Program-made: the position numbers and the translations under genes
Shown here: in pieces, positions 12,930 through 21,872 of the stretch
How positions within the stretch are numbered: the first letter of the stretch is position 1
Layout: each line of letters opens with the position of its first letter
The notes under the pieces: generated by a model
The model's input: the letters and a program-made list of their open reading frames with translations, nothing else
Databases searched by the model: none
Told to the model about the DNA's origin: nothing
Origin: Bryopsis sp. KO-2023
Lineage: Eukaryota; Chlorophyta; Ulvophyceae; Bryopsidales; Bryopsidaceae
Direction: 5' to 3'
Length of the DNA stretch: 64,000 nt
NCBI GenBank assembly: GCA_030272585.1
Contig: BSYQ01000006.1
Span: forward strand, 1,947,001-2,011,000

Positions 12930-13452
12930 GTGCGGGGTCGCTGTGCGGGGTCAATGTGGGAAGCGTATGCGGGCTCCTTGTGTGTGTGCGGGGTGACTGT
13001 GCGGGCTCCTTCTGTGTGTGTGCGGGGTGATTATAACAGCCCTGTGCGGGCTCCTTCTGTGTGTGTGCGGGGTATCTGTGCGGGTTCCTTCTGTGTGTGT
13101 GCGGGGTACTTGTGCGGGTTCCTTCTTTGTGTGTGCGGGGTGAGTGTGCGGGCTCCTTCTGTGGGTGTGCGGGGTGACTGTGCGGGCTCTTTCTGTGTGT
13201 GTGCGGGGTGATCATTACAGCCCTGTGCGGGCTCCTTCTGTGTGTGTGCGGGGTGTTTATTACAGCCCTGTGCGGGCTCCTTCTGTGTGTGTGCGGGGTA
13301 TCTGTGCGGGTTCCTTCTGTGTGTGTGCGGGGTATCTGTGCGGGTTCCTTCTTTGTGTGTGCGGGGTGAGTGTGCGGGCTCCTTCTGTGTGTGTGCGGGG
13401 TGATTATTACAGCCCTGTGCGGGCTCCTTCTGTGTGTGTGCGGGGTGATTGT
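12930..13452 (+). repeat. GTGCGGGG minisatellite
   Basis: About thirteen tandem units of roughly 34-47 bp. Each contains TGTGCGGG, a CTCCTTCTGTG or TTCCTTCT block, a GTGTGT stretch and GTGCGGGGT. Two unit lengths alternate: a short one, and a long one with an inserted ATTACAGCC block. GC-rich with a repeated TTCTGTGTG core. The motif recurs as isolated pieces near 16455-16530 and 16697. Confidence 0.85.
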
Positions 13453-13713
13453 AGAAACACAAATGTGCAGATTCATGGTGACAAATTGGTTACAATAAAA
13501 CAACAATGACAAAACCCCTTTTGAAATGTACACCCCATTTTATCATTGAACACTTGTCCATTCCCACTTATTCCAAAACAGAAATAGAAACAAAAAAAAT
13601 AGCCCAAAACCTTGAACTCTGATCCTGCCATTCAACCCTGCGCTTGTATTTCAATAATACAGAGCTCGTTGAACATATTATAAATACCCATCTGACCCAC
13701 TTCTAACCATTTT

Positions 13714-14034
13714 TTAATTAACCATCGAATCCCTCACTGCCTGACAGACAAAACCAGCTGTCCAAGGGTTGGAATAAATCAATTGTTTCAAGAAAAGTAA
13801 AAGCCACCTCAACATTTTTTCTCTTCTGCCTATTTCCATTATTGCAAAAGAAGGTTTTTCCGTTTTTGTCTGGGAAACATTATCAAAGCAATAACAATAT
13901 CCACTGCTGACTGAAAACCCATCCCAGAAGGTGAACAACATCAGCATGCTTCGAGTCCAGTTCACATTGATGGCTGCAGCAGATCCAGTCACCTGAAAAA
14001 AATTCACAAGGATCTGAAGAACAACACCGTACAA
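13714..14034 (-). pseudogene. Fragment resembling a PMP-family C-terminal membrane region
   Basis: The minus-strand frame reads LQILVNFFQVTG followed by INVNW and a hydrophobic Phe/Ser stretch. This resembles the segment just after the Cys-rich domain of algal and protist PMP-like surface proteins, where a short Q.....W motif enters a membrane helix. No start or clean upstream exon is visible. A second coding-looking stretch (Pro-rich then acidic) lies 5' of it on the same strand at about 14800-14943. These may be exons of a decayed gene. Assignment by resemblance only. Confidence 0.3.
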
Positions 14035-14943
14035 AAATTCTCAAATGTTTCTGTGGTGTTTTATTTTGTTGTTTTTCATTGAACATTTTTTACAACAATG
14101 CTCTGGCCATCTTTTGCTCCAAGAATCAGCGCTTGCATGTCAGACTGATTTATCAGCATCTGTGAAAGTCTGTTAATGTTTTGTCTTGAAAAAAAAAGCA
14201 TTACACATCAGCATTCCAAAAACGCACCATGAAAAAAATCGTCCAAAATTTTGATAATTGGGGCAGAGTGCTGCAACTATTCTTGGGGCAGAGTGCTGCA
14301 GCTATTCTGTGTAGAGAATAATTGCTGCAATTGTTTCACTTATTTTTCGAGGGCTTGCGTTTCCTTTGCCAACCCCCCCCCCCACCCAAAAAGAAAATGG
14401 AAAAGTTTTAAGTGAATGAACAACAGAATGAAACGTATCAACAAGCTCTCTTTAAGAACTACATATGAACTATAGATGAGTTCTTTTTCATTTCCTCCAC
14501 CTGAAATATGCGGTGGCGACCAGCCCTGTCGGGTTTAAATATCTTTTAATATCAACCTCTGCCAACTCTGTGGACCCTGGATTTCCTTGCTTCAATATCG
14601 CAACTGCCAAATCGAGAAAAAGAAAAAAAACATTGAGGAAAAAAAAGAAAAGTCGCACCACAGCCACCAAGCCAATCAGCAACTTTTCCAGAAAAAAACC
14701 ATTTTTTTTGGGGGGGGGGGATTTGACACATACCGAATTTCCCACCTTGAAAATGTCGGATGGTCTCGATTTCCTGAAATGTGATGCAAAACGAAATGTG
14801 AAAACGAAATGCCAATTCAAAACAGAGTCTTCATACATTCCGGAGATCATCGAATCATCGGCATCAGTTTCAGCAGGGGGGGGTGGAACCTCCAGGGGTG
14901 GACTTCTCTCTCCTCTCTTTGTTTTTTGGTGTCTGTAATGCAA

Positions 14944-15516
14944 AAAGTAGAACAGACTGAACCTTCAAGTTCAACTGTTGCAACATAGACACATGGAGGC
15001 AAAGCTGACCAGGTCTATTTATATATATCTTTTATTTCGAGTGGCTTACAGCCTGTGGAGGTTTGAAGGTGATCAATCTGGGGGAACCAGTTGCAAATTT
15101 CATAGGTTTCCACATTCTTCATTAACAGCAGCAGCGAGGCCTTTTCCACTGCTCTGAACTCTTTTACTCACCATAAAACTCTCGACGAGTGATTCCCTTC
15201 CGACGGTGACCTCCCCTGGAAGCACCATAAAACCACCTGTCACATCAATCCTTTCCGCCGACCGCTCGTACGCTCGTCAAGATGGTCGAAGGCGATTCTT
15301 CCAGAAGCGTTCGCTTACCCGATTATAGCGAACACATGAAGTTCCCTTTCCGCCGACGCCAACACGGTCGAAACACGGTCGAACGCGAGCGTTCTTCCAG
15401 AAGCCTTCGCTTACCCGATTACGGCGAACAGAAAAAGTTTGAAAACCTTAGTCACGTGTCGTAATGCGCATGTCTGACGACGTCGAATGATGTGATGGCC
15501 GGATTTGACGTCTGCA
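14944..15516. other. Spacer without recognised features
   Basis: Contains a short direct duplication: the block ending CTTCGCTTACCCGATTA occurs near 15305 and again near 15404. Nothing else was recognised. Confidence 0.4.
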
Positions 15517-15524
15517 TGGAGTTG

Positions 15525-16309
15525 CATACTATGGATACAGTCGGCAAATATCGGCCAGCTGTAAACAGGTCTGAACGGGGTCGGATCGGAACCGGATTTT
15601 CACGAATCTATTATTCTCGGAAAGTTGAAAAAAGTCGGTCCTGTTTCGATATTCTGAAATCTTCAAAAATCGGGCCGACAGTCGGATGTCGGCGTCAAAG
15701 TCGGACCGACTATCGGACATCGGCGTCCGACCCGACTAAAGGTCGGCTGACCCGATCCCGACACCGATCCGATCTGAGTCTGGAGCTGGGATCGGCATAG
15801 TCGGCCGACAAAAAAGTCGGCGCCTCATTTTGATCGGAGCGCTAGTCGGCGACGTCCGATCATGATCGGTAGGAAAGGCGTAAAGTCGGTGTTTCCGATG
15901 AAATCGGCGGTGCAGATCTGATGCCGACCTGGACTCCGACCACCGTGTTGTGGGCCACATCGCTGACTCTGTTATTACGTGCTGTATGGAACTGCTCCAA
16001 ATATATCGACAGCCTCGGGAGGTTTGTGCACGGCGTCACTCCGACTTTGTCGGAGAAGGACCGTTCAAGTCGGAAAACGCCGACCCCGACCCCGATCCGA
16101 TCTGGTTTTCAAGCAGGAACTGGGCAGTCGGCCGTTATTTATCGGAACAATCGGGCCGATACAGTATAGTCGGGCCGATCAGATCGGTACATCGACAAAG
16201 TCGGAACGGTTATGTCGGAGGTCGGAAATATCGGAACTGTCTGGGACCGACTGTTATCGGTTGTCGGAAAAGTCGGACGCCGACATATCGGTGTCGGATC
16301 CCTAGTATG
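15525..16309. mobile_element. hAT-like non-autonomous element with GTCGG-repeat interior
   Basis: A 785-bp element. Left terminus CATACTATGGATAC, right terminus GGATCCCTAGTATG (inverted, two mismatches in the first 13). It is flanked by the perfect 8-bp direct repeat TGGAGTTG (15517-15524 and 16310-16317). An 8-bp target duplication is the hallmark of hAT transposons. The interior has no transposase and consists mostly of GTCGG, ATCGG and CCGAC words in both orientations, so it is highly self-complementary. A related element with the same termini lies at 18816-19276. Confidence 0.75.
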
Positions 16310-16317
16310 TGGAGTTG

Positions 16318-17560
16318 GGATTTTTCCATGGGTACTGTGGGTCGTTAAGTGGGAGGAGTGGGGTTGGATGAACAGATGGGTTGCTTGGGATTCGGGGACT
16401 GTGGGCACTTGTGTGTGTGTTTTTGTTTTAAAAAAATTGCCTCGTTTTATGGTCACCCCGCACAGGGCTCTGTGCGGCGTTGATTTCCTGCGCGGTATTT
16501 ATAACCCCGCACAGGCATCTGTGCGGGGTCGCTAATTCCAGTCGCTGACGACTTTTTCGCGACCCCAGTTTTAAGGGGATTGGAACGCCTGGGAGTCGAA
16601 CCCAGGTACATACCACCGTTCCTAATACGTTTCTGTTCTGTTTCGGGTCTTAATTCGTCAGTTCGACGTTCTTCGATATTTGGCGGAGATTCGACCAACC
16701 CCGCACAGAGCGGGTTTTCCCATAGTGTTCTTGTTGGGGATTTCCAAGAGAAGGACAAAATACCGGAGGAGTAGAGTGCTCTTCTGGTCCAAAAAGACTA
16801 AATCTGGTGTTGGGTGGTTATTGTGGATTGTGGGTGTGATTTTGTTATTTTGATTGTTTTGTGGTGCGCCTGGCACATTGGCACACATGTTACGCGTTAC
16901 AACAAGCTTGGCACATCATCAAACATTGTTACACTGAAATCCCTGGCACATTGAAGTCTGTGCGTACGGTAGTATGGATGAATATCTTTGAGCGTGGCGC
17001 TCACGCACTGTGGTGAGGAGTACGGGGTTCAGGAGCTGTCTTTCGTCGTGAGACGTTGCAAACCCAAGTTGCGTTGTTCCGGTCCACCAGTGTCGAAATG
17101 TTGAAAAAAACGCCCAAAGTCGAGACGTAAAGGTTTGACCCCAGGAAAGCGAAAACAAAAAAGAGACAAAACCAGAAAGCAGATCCCCGTTGAAATACAG
17201 GGGACAGTTTTGTGTTGTTTCATTCCCCTTCAACCTCTCTGATTAGCGCGTCTACAAAAAATGCAAGGAATTTCAAATTAAATATTTAGGAAGAGTTGCT
17301 CAAGCCACAAGATAAAAAAAAAAAAATGCTGAAACCAGGCGCAAAAAATCCCTATTCTCAAAGTGCTTGGAGGGAGCAACTCGAATAAAATATTGAGGAA
17401 TGTTTTTTATTACTCGTTCTGTGGGTGATAATCTGAGGGACCCCCAGAAGCGACGAGCTTTTTTTCATGTGATGCTATGATGCAGTGGCTGTTCAGCATA
17501 ATTTCACTGGTGCATGGGGGATGCTGTCGATTTTGGACCTGGTGCACAGAGATGTTGCTG
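16318..17560. other. Spacer with GTGCGGGG fragments and a tRNA-like minihelix
   Basis: Scattered CCCCGCACAG pieces (16455-16530, 16697) relate to the 12.9-kb minisatellite. From about 17400 the sequence is homologous, in opposite orientation, to 24800-25110 of the tandem unit, so the diverged left edge of the array starts here. No gene supported. Confidence 0.45.
16582..16622 (-). ncRNA. tRNA-like minihelix (acceptor stem plus T arm)
   Basis: On the minus strand GGAACG pairs with CGTTCC (6 bp). They enclose a T arm with a stem of CCTGGG and CCCAGG around TTCGACT. The only other sequence inside is a 10-nt linker, too short for D and anticodon arms. The GGTTCGACTCC block is a good Pol III B box. 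There is no T-run terminator immediately downstream. It may be a tRNA relic or SINE remnant; a functional RNA is possible but unproven. Confidence 0.35.
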
Positions 17561-17564
17561 CCAC

Positions 17565-17952
17565 TGATACGAACGTCCGTCGTATGACACGCGGTTCGGC
17601 CCACTCACCCAACACGTGGTTCGGCCTGACAGTAGTCGGACCGAACCAGCTCACCATCATCATAGCCACACATTAAGGGAGAGGGCCAGGCCGCCTCTGA
17701 GGTGGCAACCCTCAGTTCGGCCTGGAGCCTCACATTCAGCTTAGGGTCCATTAGGACACGGCCAAGGGGCCATTAGGACGCTGAGTTGGATGAAAGGGTT
17801 GGACAGGCTGTCGGCCCGGCCGAATACTTATTCGGCCCGGACCACAGCCTTATTGTAACTTGGACTATTGTAAAGTTCCTTGTTTGAAAGTGTTTCCGTG
17901 CTCTAGACGTAAGTCCACTCGACTAGTCTATCTTGTTCCAACGTTTGTATCA
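17565..17952. mobile_element. Solo LTR of a Ty3-like retrotransposon
   Basis: 388 bp beginning TGATACGAACG and ending CGTTTGTATCA (inverted with one mismatch), flanked by the 5-bp duplication GCCAC (17560-17564, 17953-17957). The homologous minus-strand sequence near 24810 lacks it and has a single GCTGCCACAATT, so the empty site is known. The ends resemble those of the complete Ty3 LTR at 48044 (TGATATGAACC). No internal region remains, as expected after LTR-LTR recombination. Confidence 0.75.
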
Positions 17953-17957
17953 GCCAC

Positions 17958-18815
17958 AATTTTTTGATCAGCCCATTCACCCTCAATACTCCAGACTCTG
18001 TTTCACCCTGGAATGTGTTGTCCAACCATTTCCAGTCATGACTGGTTTCCAGAAGGAAACCACTCGATCGTTTTACTGCACACAGACTAAAAAGAAGCCA
18101 CACTTTTTTTCTCAAAAGAAAAGAAAAAGGCAGAACTGCAACACCCATGTTTGTTTCAACGATCGCAGAAAAGCTGTGAACACCGAACTGGAGCACAAGC
18201 TTTCAGATTTCTGTCGGGCGATGGTTTTGATGCTCGTCTCAAAATCGCACCGGAAAGCTCTCTCGTCTGTTGAAAACCAACCCCCCCACTCGGCATCCTC
18301 CATGTCAATTCCCCGCTCGACAAATGCTGGGCAGTCGAAACCAATCGAAAGACGGATCAATTGCCTTGTGCTCACGGAACGAAACGGTGTGCTTTTATGC
18401 CATAGATGTTTTGCGCACCGAACCCAAATCCTCCAGCTCTGCCCACACACTTTAAAGTTCGTCCGACTTTCTCTGCACTTCTTCAACTTGTTTTTCCACG
18501 TTTCGACAAAGACATCTGCGTGCGAATCAAACACGCCGTTGTTTTCACTTCGACACACGCTGTGCGTGTTGAGTTTCTGGGGGGGTGAGACAACGATGAG
18601 TCATCAAATGAAGTGGGTATTTAGGTGTCAACTCGCCATAGGTCACCGCTCGTGCCCTCGGCGCTTGGTTCAGAGGTTTAACGTGAATCTTTGTTAATCA
18701 AGTGACGGGGGTTCGAGCCTACCTCTAAACCATGATGTCTGAAGGCGTTAACAGAAGCGCCAAGGCGTGGACGGAAGTGCCCAGAGGCCGGGTCTCAGGC
18801 GGTGGGGGGACGCTC
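17958..18815 (+). repeat. Diverged copy of the unit inverted-repeat arm
   Basis: Matches 24030-24800 in reverse orientation and 35100-35810 in direct orientation, with many substitutions and small indels. ORFs in it are not conserved in frame between copies, so it is treated as repeat DNA. It contains the 65-nt tRNA-like element at 18667-18731. Confidence 0.6.
18667..18731 (+). ncRNA. 65-nt tRNA-like hairpin element (copy 1)
   Basis: The ends GGTTCAGAGGT and ACCTCTAAACC pair over 11 positions with one mismatch. Inside is a B-box-like GGGTTCGAGCC and a small hairpin. Five copies exist: 18667 (+), 24121 (-), 35654 (+), 40412 (-), and 48013-56864, which is split by the Ty3 element. Too short for a complete tRNA. 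Confidence 0.35.
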
Positions 18816-19276
18816 CATACTGTGGATCCGATCACGATTTAATCGGTCGCCGATTAATCGGCAAGACCGATTAAATCGTGATCGGCATTTGCCGATTAAA
18901 TCGATCAGCCGATCAACTCGGTCCGACCGATCATCGATCATGATCGGCCGATCACCAATCTGATCGGCTGACCGATTTAATCGGCCAACTTTGATCGGCC
19001 GATCACGATCACACCGATCAACGTCAGCCGATCAAGTGCCGACAGGTCGCGGCGCTTGATCGGGATCGGGATCGGGATCGGAGATGCCGATTTAATCGGT
19101 GATCGGTATACCGATCACGATCACGATCACGATCACCGATCAGCCAAAAATGAAAAAAAAAAAAAAAAAAACCCGATCATTGCTAAAATCGGTTCTAGGA
19201 CGCAGTTATGATGTCGGATTACTGCTCTGACCTAATATTACCTTAGTTTTGGAAGATCGATCAGATCCATAGTATG
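18816..19276. mobile_element. Second CATACT-ended element with GATCGG-repeat interior
   Basis: 461 bp with CATACTGTGGATC at the left and GATCCATAGTATG at the right (inverted, one mismatch). These are the same termini as the element at 15525. The interior is a dense field of GATCGG, CGATCA and CCGATTAA words in both orientations plus a long A run. The flanks (GGACGCTC and GTGCATGC) do not form a target duplication. Compared with the unit copy, about 140 bp of host sequence is missing here, so insertion was accompanied or followed by deletion. Confidence 0.6.
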
Positions 19277-19810
19277 GTGCATGCATATTTTGGTGGTCGG
19301 AGTGTATGCATTCCCATTGCAATGAACACACCTTTAACTATTTTGCAGGAATCGTTTTGAGGTATCATATCCAAATGACAAAGAATGAAGAAAATTGGTT
19401 TTTGGTCAGTCTCAAAACGCCTCTTGGTGTCAATTCCCCATGGCCTGAACCTCACACCATCCTCCATTGTATACTGAGGCTGTCAGTGTCTTGTAGAATA
19501 CACTGATGGATCAGTTATAACCACGCCTAATTAAGCGTGGTCACCCACGAAACGACAAGAGAGCGATTAATATTTGAAATGGCAATTGCCAAGCGAGTGT
19601 TTCTACACTTTCCAGTACAAGGAGCGGCGCAGTGGATACAAACGAGGCGAGACTCCGCGTTTCACGTGACACGCATTCAGCCAATCTATCCCATGAATCT
19701 TCCCACAAAAAATTTAATATGGACAATATGACAGGATGCAGTCGATTGTATTTTCACCATCGTGGTTCAACTGTTGGTCTCAGGAATCCAGGTCGCAGGG
19801 GTAGACACTG

Positions 19811-20140
19811 ATGCCTCCAAAAAAGGACAAAAAGGCGGAGCCAGAGCCGCCTTCCAAGGCGTACAAGGGAGTGTACAGAAACAAGGGGCTTTGGATAGCT
19901 CGTGTGTGGGACGTCAACAGGGAATACTACCTGGGCTACTTCACTGATGAAGAGCTGGCCGCCGCAGCCTACGACAGAGCTTCTATCGTTTTAAGGGGTT
20001 GGACGACAGCCGTCAGGGAGGGGCTTAACTTGGGTCAGACGAAGTACAAAAACGAACTGGTGGCGCTGGAGAATAAGAGCTTCATGAAAGCCATAGACGA
20101 AATTCGGGCTGAATCCACTCCTGACCTCAGGCTGAAGTGA
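19811..20140 (+). CDS. Single AP2/ERF-domain protein
   Basis: A 109-residue intronless ORF. Residues 1-15 are Lys/Pro-rich and could be a nuclear localisation signal. Residues 17-75 form one AP2/ERF DNA-binding domain, with YKGVYRNKGLWIARVW for the beta sheet, the YLGYF turn, and AAAAYDRASIVLRG for the amphipathic helix. A short charged tail follows. Known AP2 proteins bind GC-rich DNA as transcription factors; some families are parts of mobile endonucleases, but no nuclease domain is present here. It lies in diverged array-edge sequence between repeats. A CAG 15 nt before the ATG could be the acceptor of an upstream exon. The domain call is firm; the target is unknown. Confidence 0.8.
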   Translation: MPPKKDKKAEPEPPSKAYKGVYRNKGLWIARVWDVNREYYLGYFTDEELAAAAYDRASIVLRGWTTAVREGLNLGQTKYKNELVALENKSFMKAIDEIRAESTPDLRLK

Positions 20141-21217
20141 CGGAAAAAGCACACAACAAACCGTTTGCCACACGATGTGTCGGTGGTCACTTATGGATAA
20201 GAAGATTTTTGGGAGAGCATTAATATTTGGCTTGGATACAAACACCAGATTTCAAACAGTTGAGGAGAAAATTTGAGTTGAAAGCATTTCGCAGTCGTAG
20301 TTTGAAGCTTGCTGTCGATTGACGAGCAGGAAAGTACTTTTTGAGAGAGGGAATTGGTTCAATTGTGTGGTTGAGGGCCTTATTTTCATGTTCCATATGG
20401 AACAGGATATCGATATTGAGATGCTGAACGGAGGTTTTTTCACTTTCCTGGAAGCCTGAAAAACATGAATCGCAGCACTAATTTTCAAGCTGTGTAAAAC
20501 ACTTCTATTTGTTTGTGAAGAAAATTCTTGTCACAGCGCCTGTTCTGTGACTCGCAATAAGAGCTCCAACTCACTCGACAGCACCACCCTCAGTGGACAG
20601 CAAAACATCAAAACTTCCCATACTAATTCTTCCTCCCCACTCTTCATCGCCAACATAAGATCAACATCTTCCCATTCCCAAAACGAGATCCACGCTCGTT
20701 CGAGTCAACGTCTCGCTATCCGTTTTATCCCACACCATTAATTGACACCGTTTGGGTGCACGAGGGAAAGAGGTGCTTGCACCTCTGGCCTGGGACCTTC
20801 AACAAACAGAAGTTCCAGGCAGGAATAGGAAGACGCAAAGAAAAAGTTGTGTGGACACAGCATTGCTTCCACACTGGTGGCGGCGTGCAGATTGTGGATG
20901 TTTTTGAGAGAGGGGCAGGTGTGTGTGCACAGCAGACTGTGTCGATCGATCGCCCGCAATTGGAAGAGCATCTGGATAAATTTGGAGCGGCGGGTCGGGT
21001 TCCACTACTCGTTTTGTTGCTCTGGCTGCTGGACACTCATTTTTGGTGGTGGTGGTGGTGGTGGTGGTGAAAATCATCCTTCCGCCAGCTGGTTGCGTTG
21101 TGATTCCGATTATCTCTTCTTTTTTACGATGAAAGAATGCTGGAAATCGTCCCAAACCCAGGTGGCGGCGCGCTTTGTTTCAACACAAACAAATTCGGGC
21201 TTCAATCGCCCCCACTG
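20141..21217. other. Diverged edge copy of the tandem unit
   Basis: From about 20560 the sequence matches 36440-37366 and 57585-58510 with many differences. It includes a (TGG)n microsatellite at 21043-21068 corresponding to shorter tracts near 36910 and 58055. No gene supported. Confidence 0.55.
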
Positions 21218-21449
21218 ATGCGACCCCTTGAGCTCCAACGTTGAGCGCGATCACTTCCAAGAGCCGAGAACCTTGAATCTAGGGATCATGTCTGACACGT
21301 GTGCCCCCAATGCCGTTCTTCATTGAATCTTCATCCAAAGTACTACAGAAAAACTTGGAAGCGCCACTCCACCATACAATCAAACTAGAAAGGACAAAAA
21401 AAATAACACAACGTTAATAAACACACCCGACAATCCAAAATCATCTCTC

Positions 21450-21760
21450 GAGGGGTTGGGTGCACCCAACTCGTGATCTCGACGGTTTCCGGCTTCCCCG
21501 GATTCGTCGGATCACGGATTGGGTTTCACCCAACCCCTCCCTCTCTCTCCTCTAAGAGAGAGGCGTCCTATCCGGCCGAGGGTCGGAAGGCGATCAGCTC
21601 CGGTTGGTCGCTCTTCCGACCGTTGGTCGGATATGGACGTGTCTCTCTTAGAGGAGAGAGCGAGAGATCCGGGTTCTTCCCCTTCGGGGGTCTCCCGTAT
21701 AAAAAGGGCAACTCGTTAGGACGAGTTAGGGGTTCAAATCCCCTAGTTGCCTTTTTTTTT
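21450..21760 (+). ncRNA. Candidate structured RNA with tRNA-like 3' three-way junction (copy 1)
   Basis: Successive perfect or near-perfect helices cover the whole stretch. Hairpin 1 is 21450-21539, closed by GAGGGGTTGGGTG and CACCCAACCCCTC. Hairpin 2 is 21543-21660, closed by a perfect 19-bp stem starting CTCTCTCCTC. Hairpin 3 is 21670-21697, with a C(TTCG)G tetraloop. Last, 21707-21751 has outer stem GGCAAC/GTTGCC enclosing hairpin CTCGT-TAGG-ACGAG and a T-arm-like hairpin with AGGGG-TTCAAAT-CCCCT. A run of nine T follows directly, as in Pol III termination, and GGTTCAAATCC fits a B box. A TATAAAAA lies just before the last fold. Other copies: 37600-37900 and 58744-59044. Transcription is inferred. 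Confidence 0.5.
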
Positions 21761-21872
21761 CCCTCTTCTCTCTTAATACCTCCTTTGTTTTCTCCTTTTT
21801 TTTGTTTCTCACTCTTTTTCCTCACTCTTTTTTGGTTTTAATCCCTCTTTCTCACACTTTTCACCTTGTTCC

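Noticed and set aside
12790..13533. 247-codon His/Pro/Thr-rich ORF across the minisatellite
   Set aside because: It is the translation of the tandem GTGCGGGG repeat; all frames stay open because of the repeat, and there is no unique sequence.
21707..21751. Ordinary tRNA gene
   Set aside because: Acceptor and T arms are present, but only one small hairpin lies between them, with no anticodon loop; a normal tRNA needs about 30 more bases.
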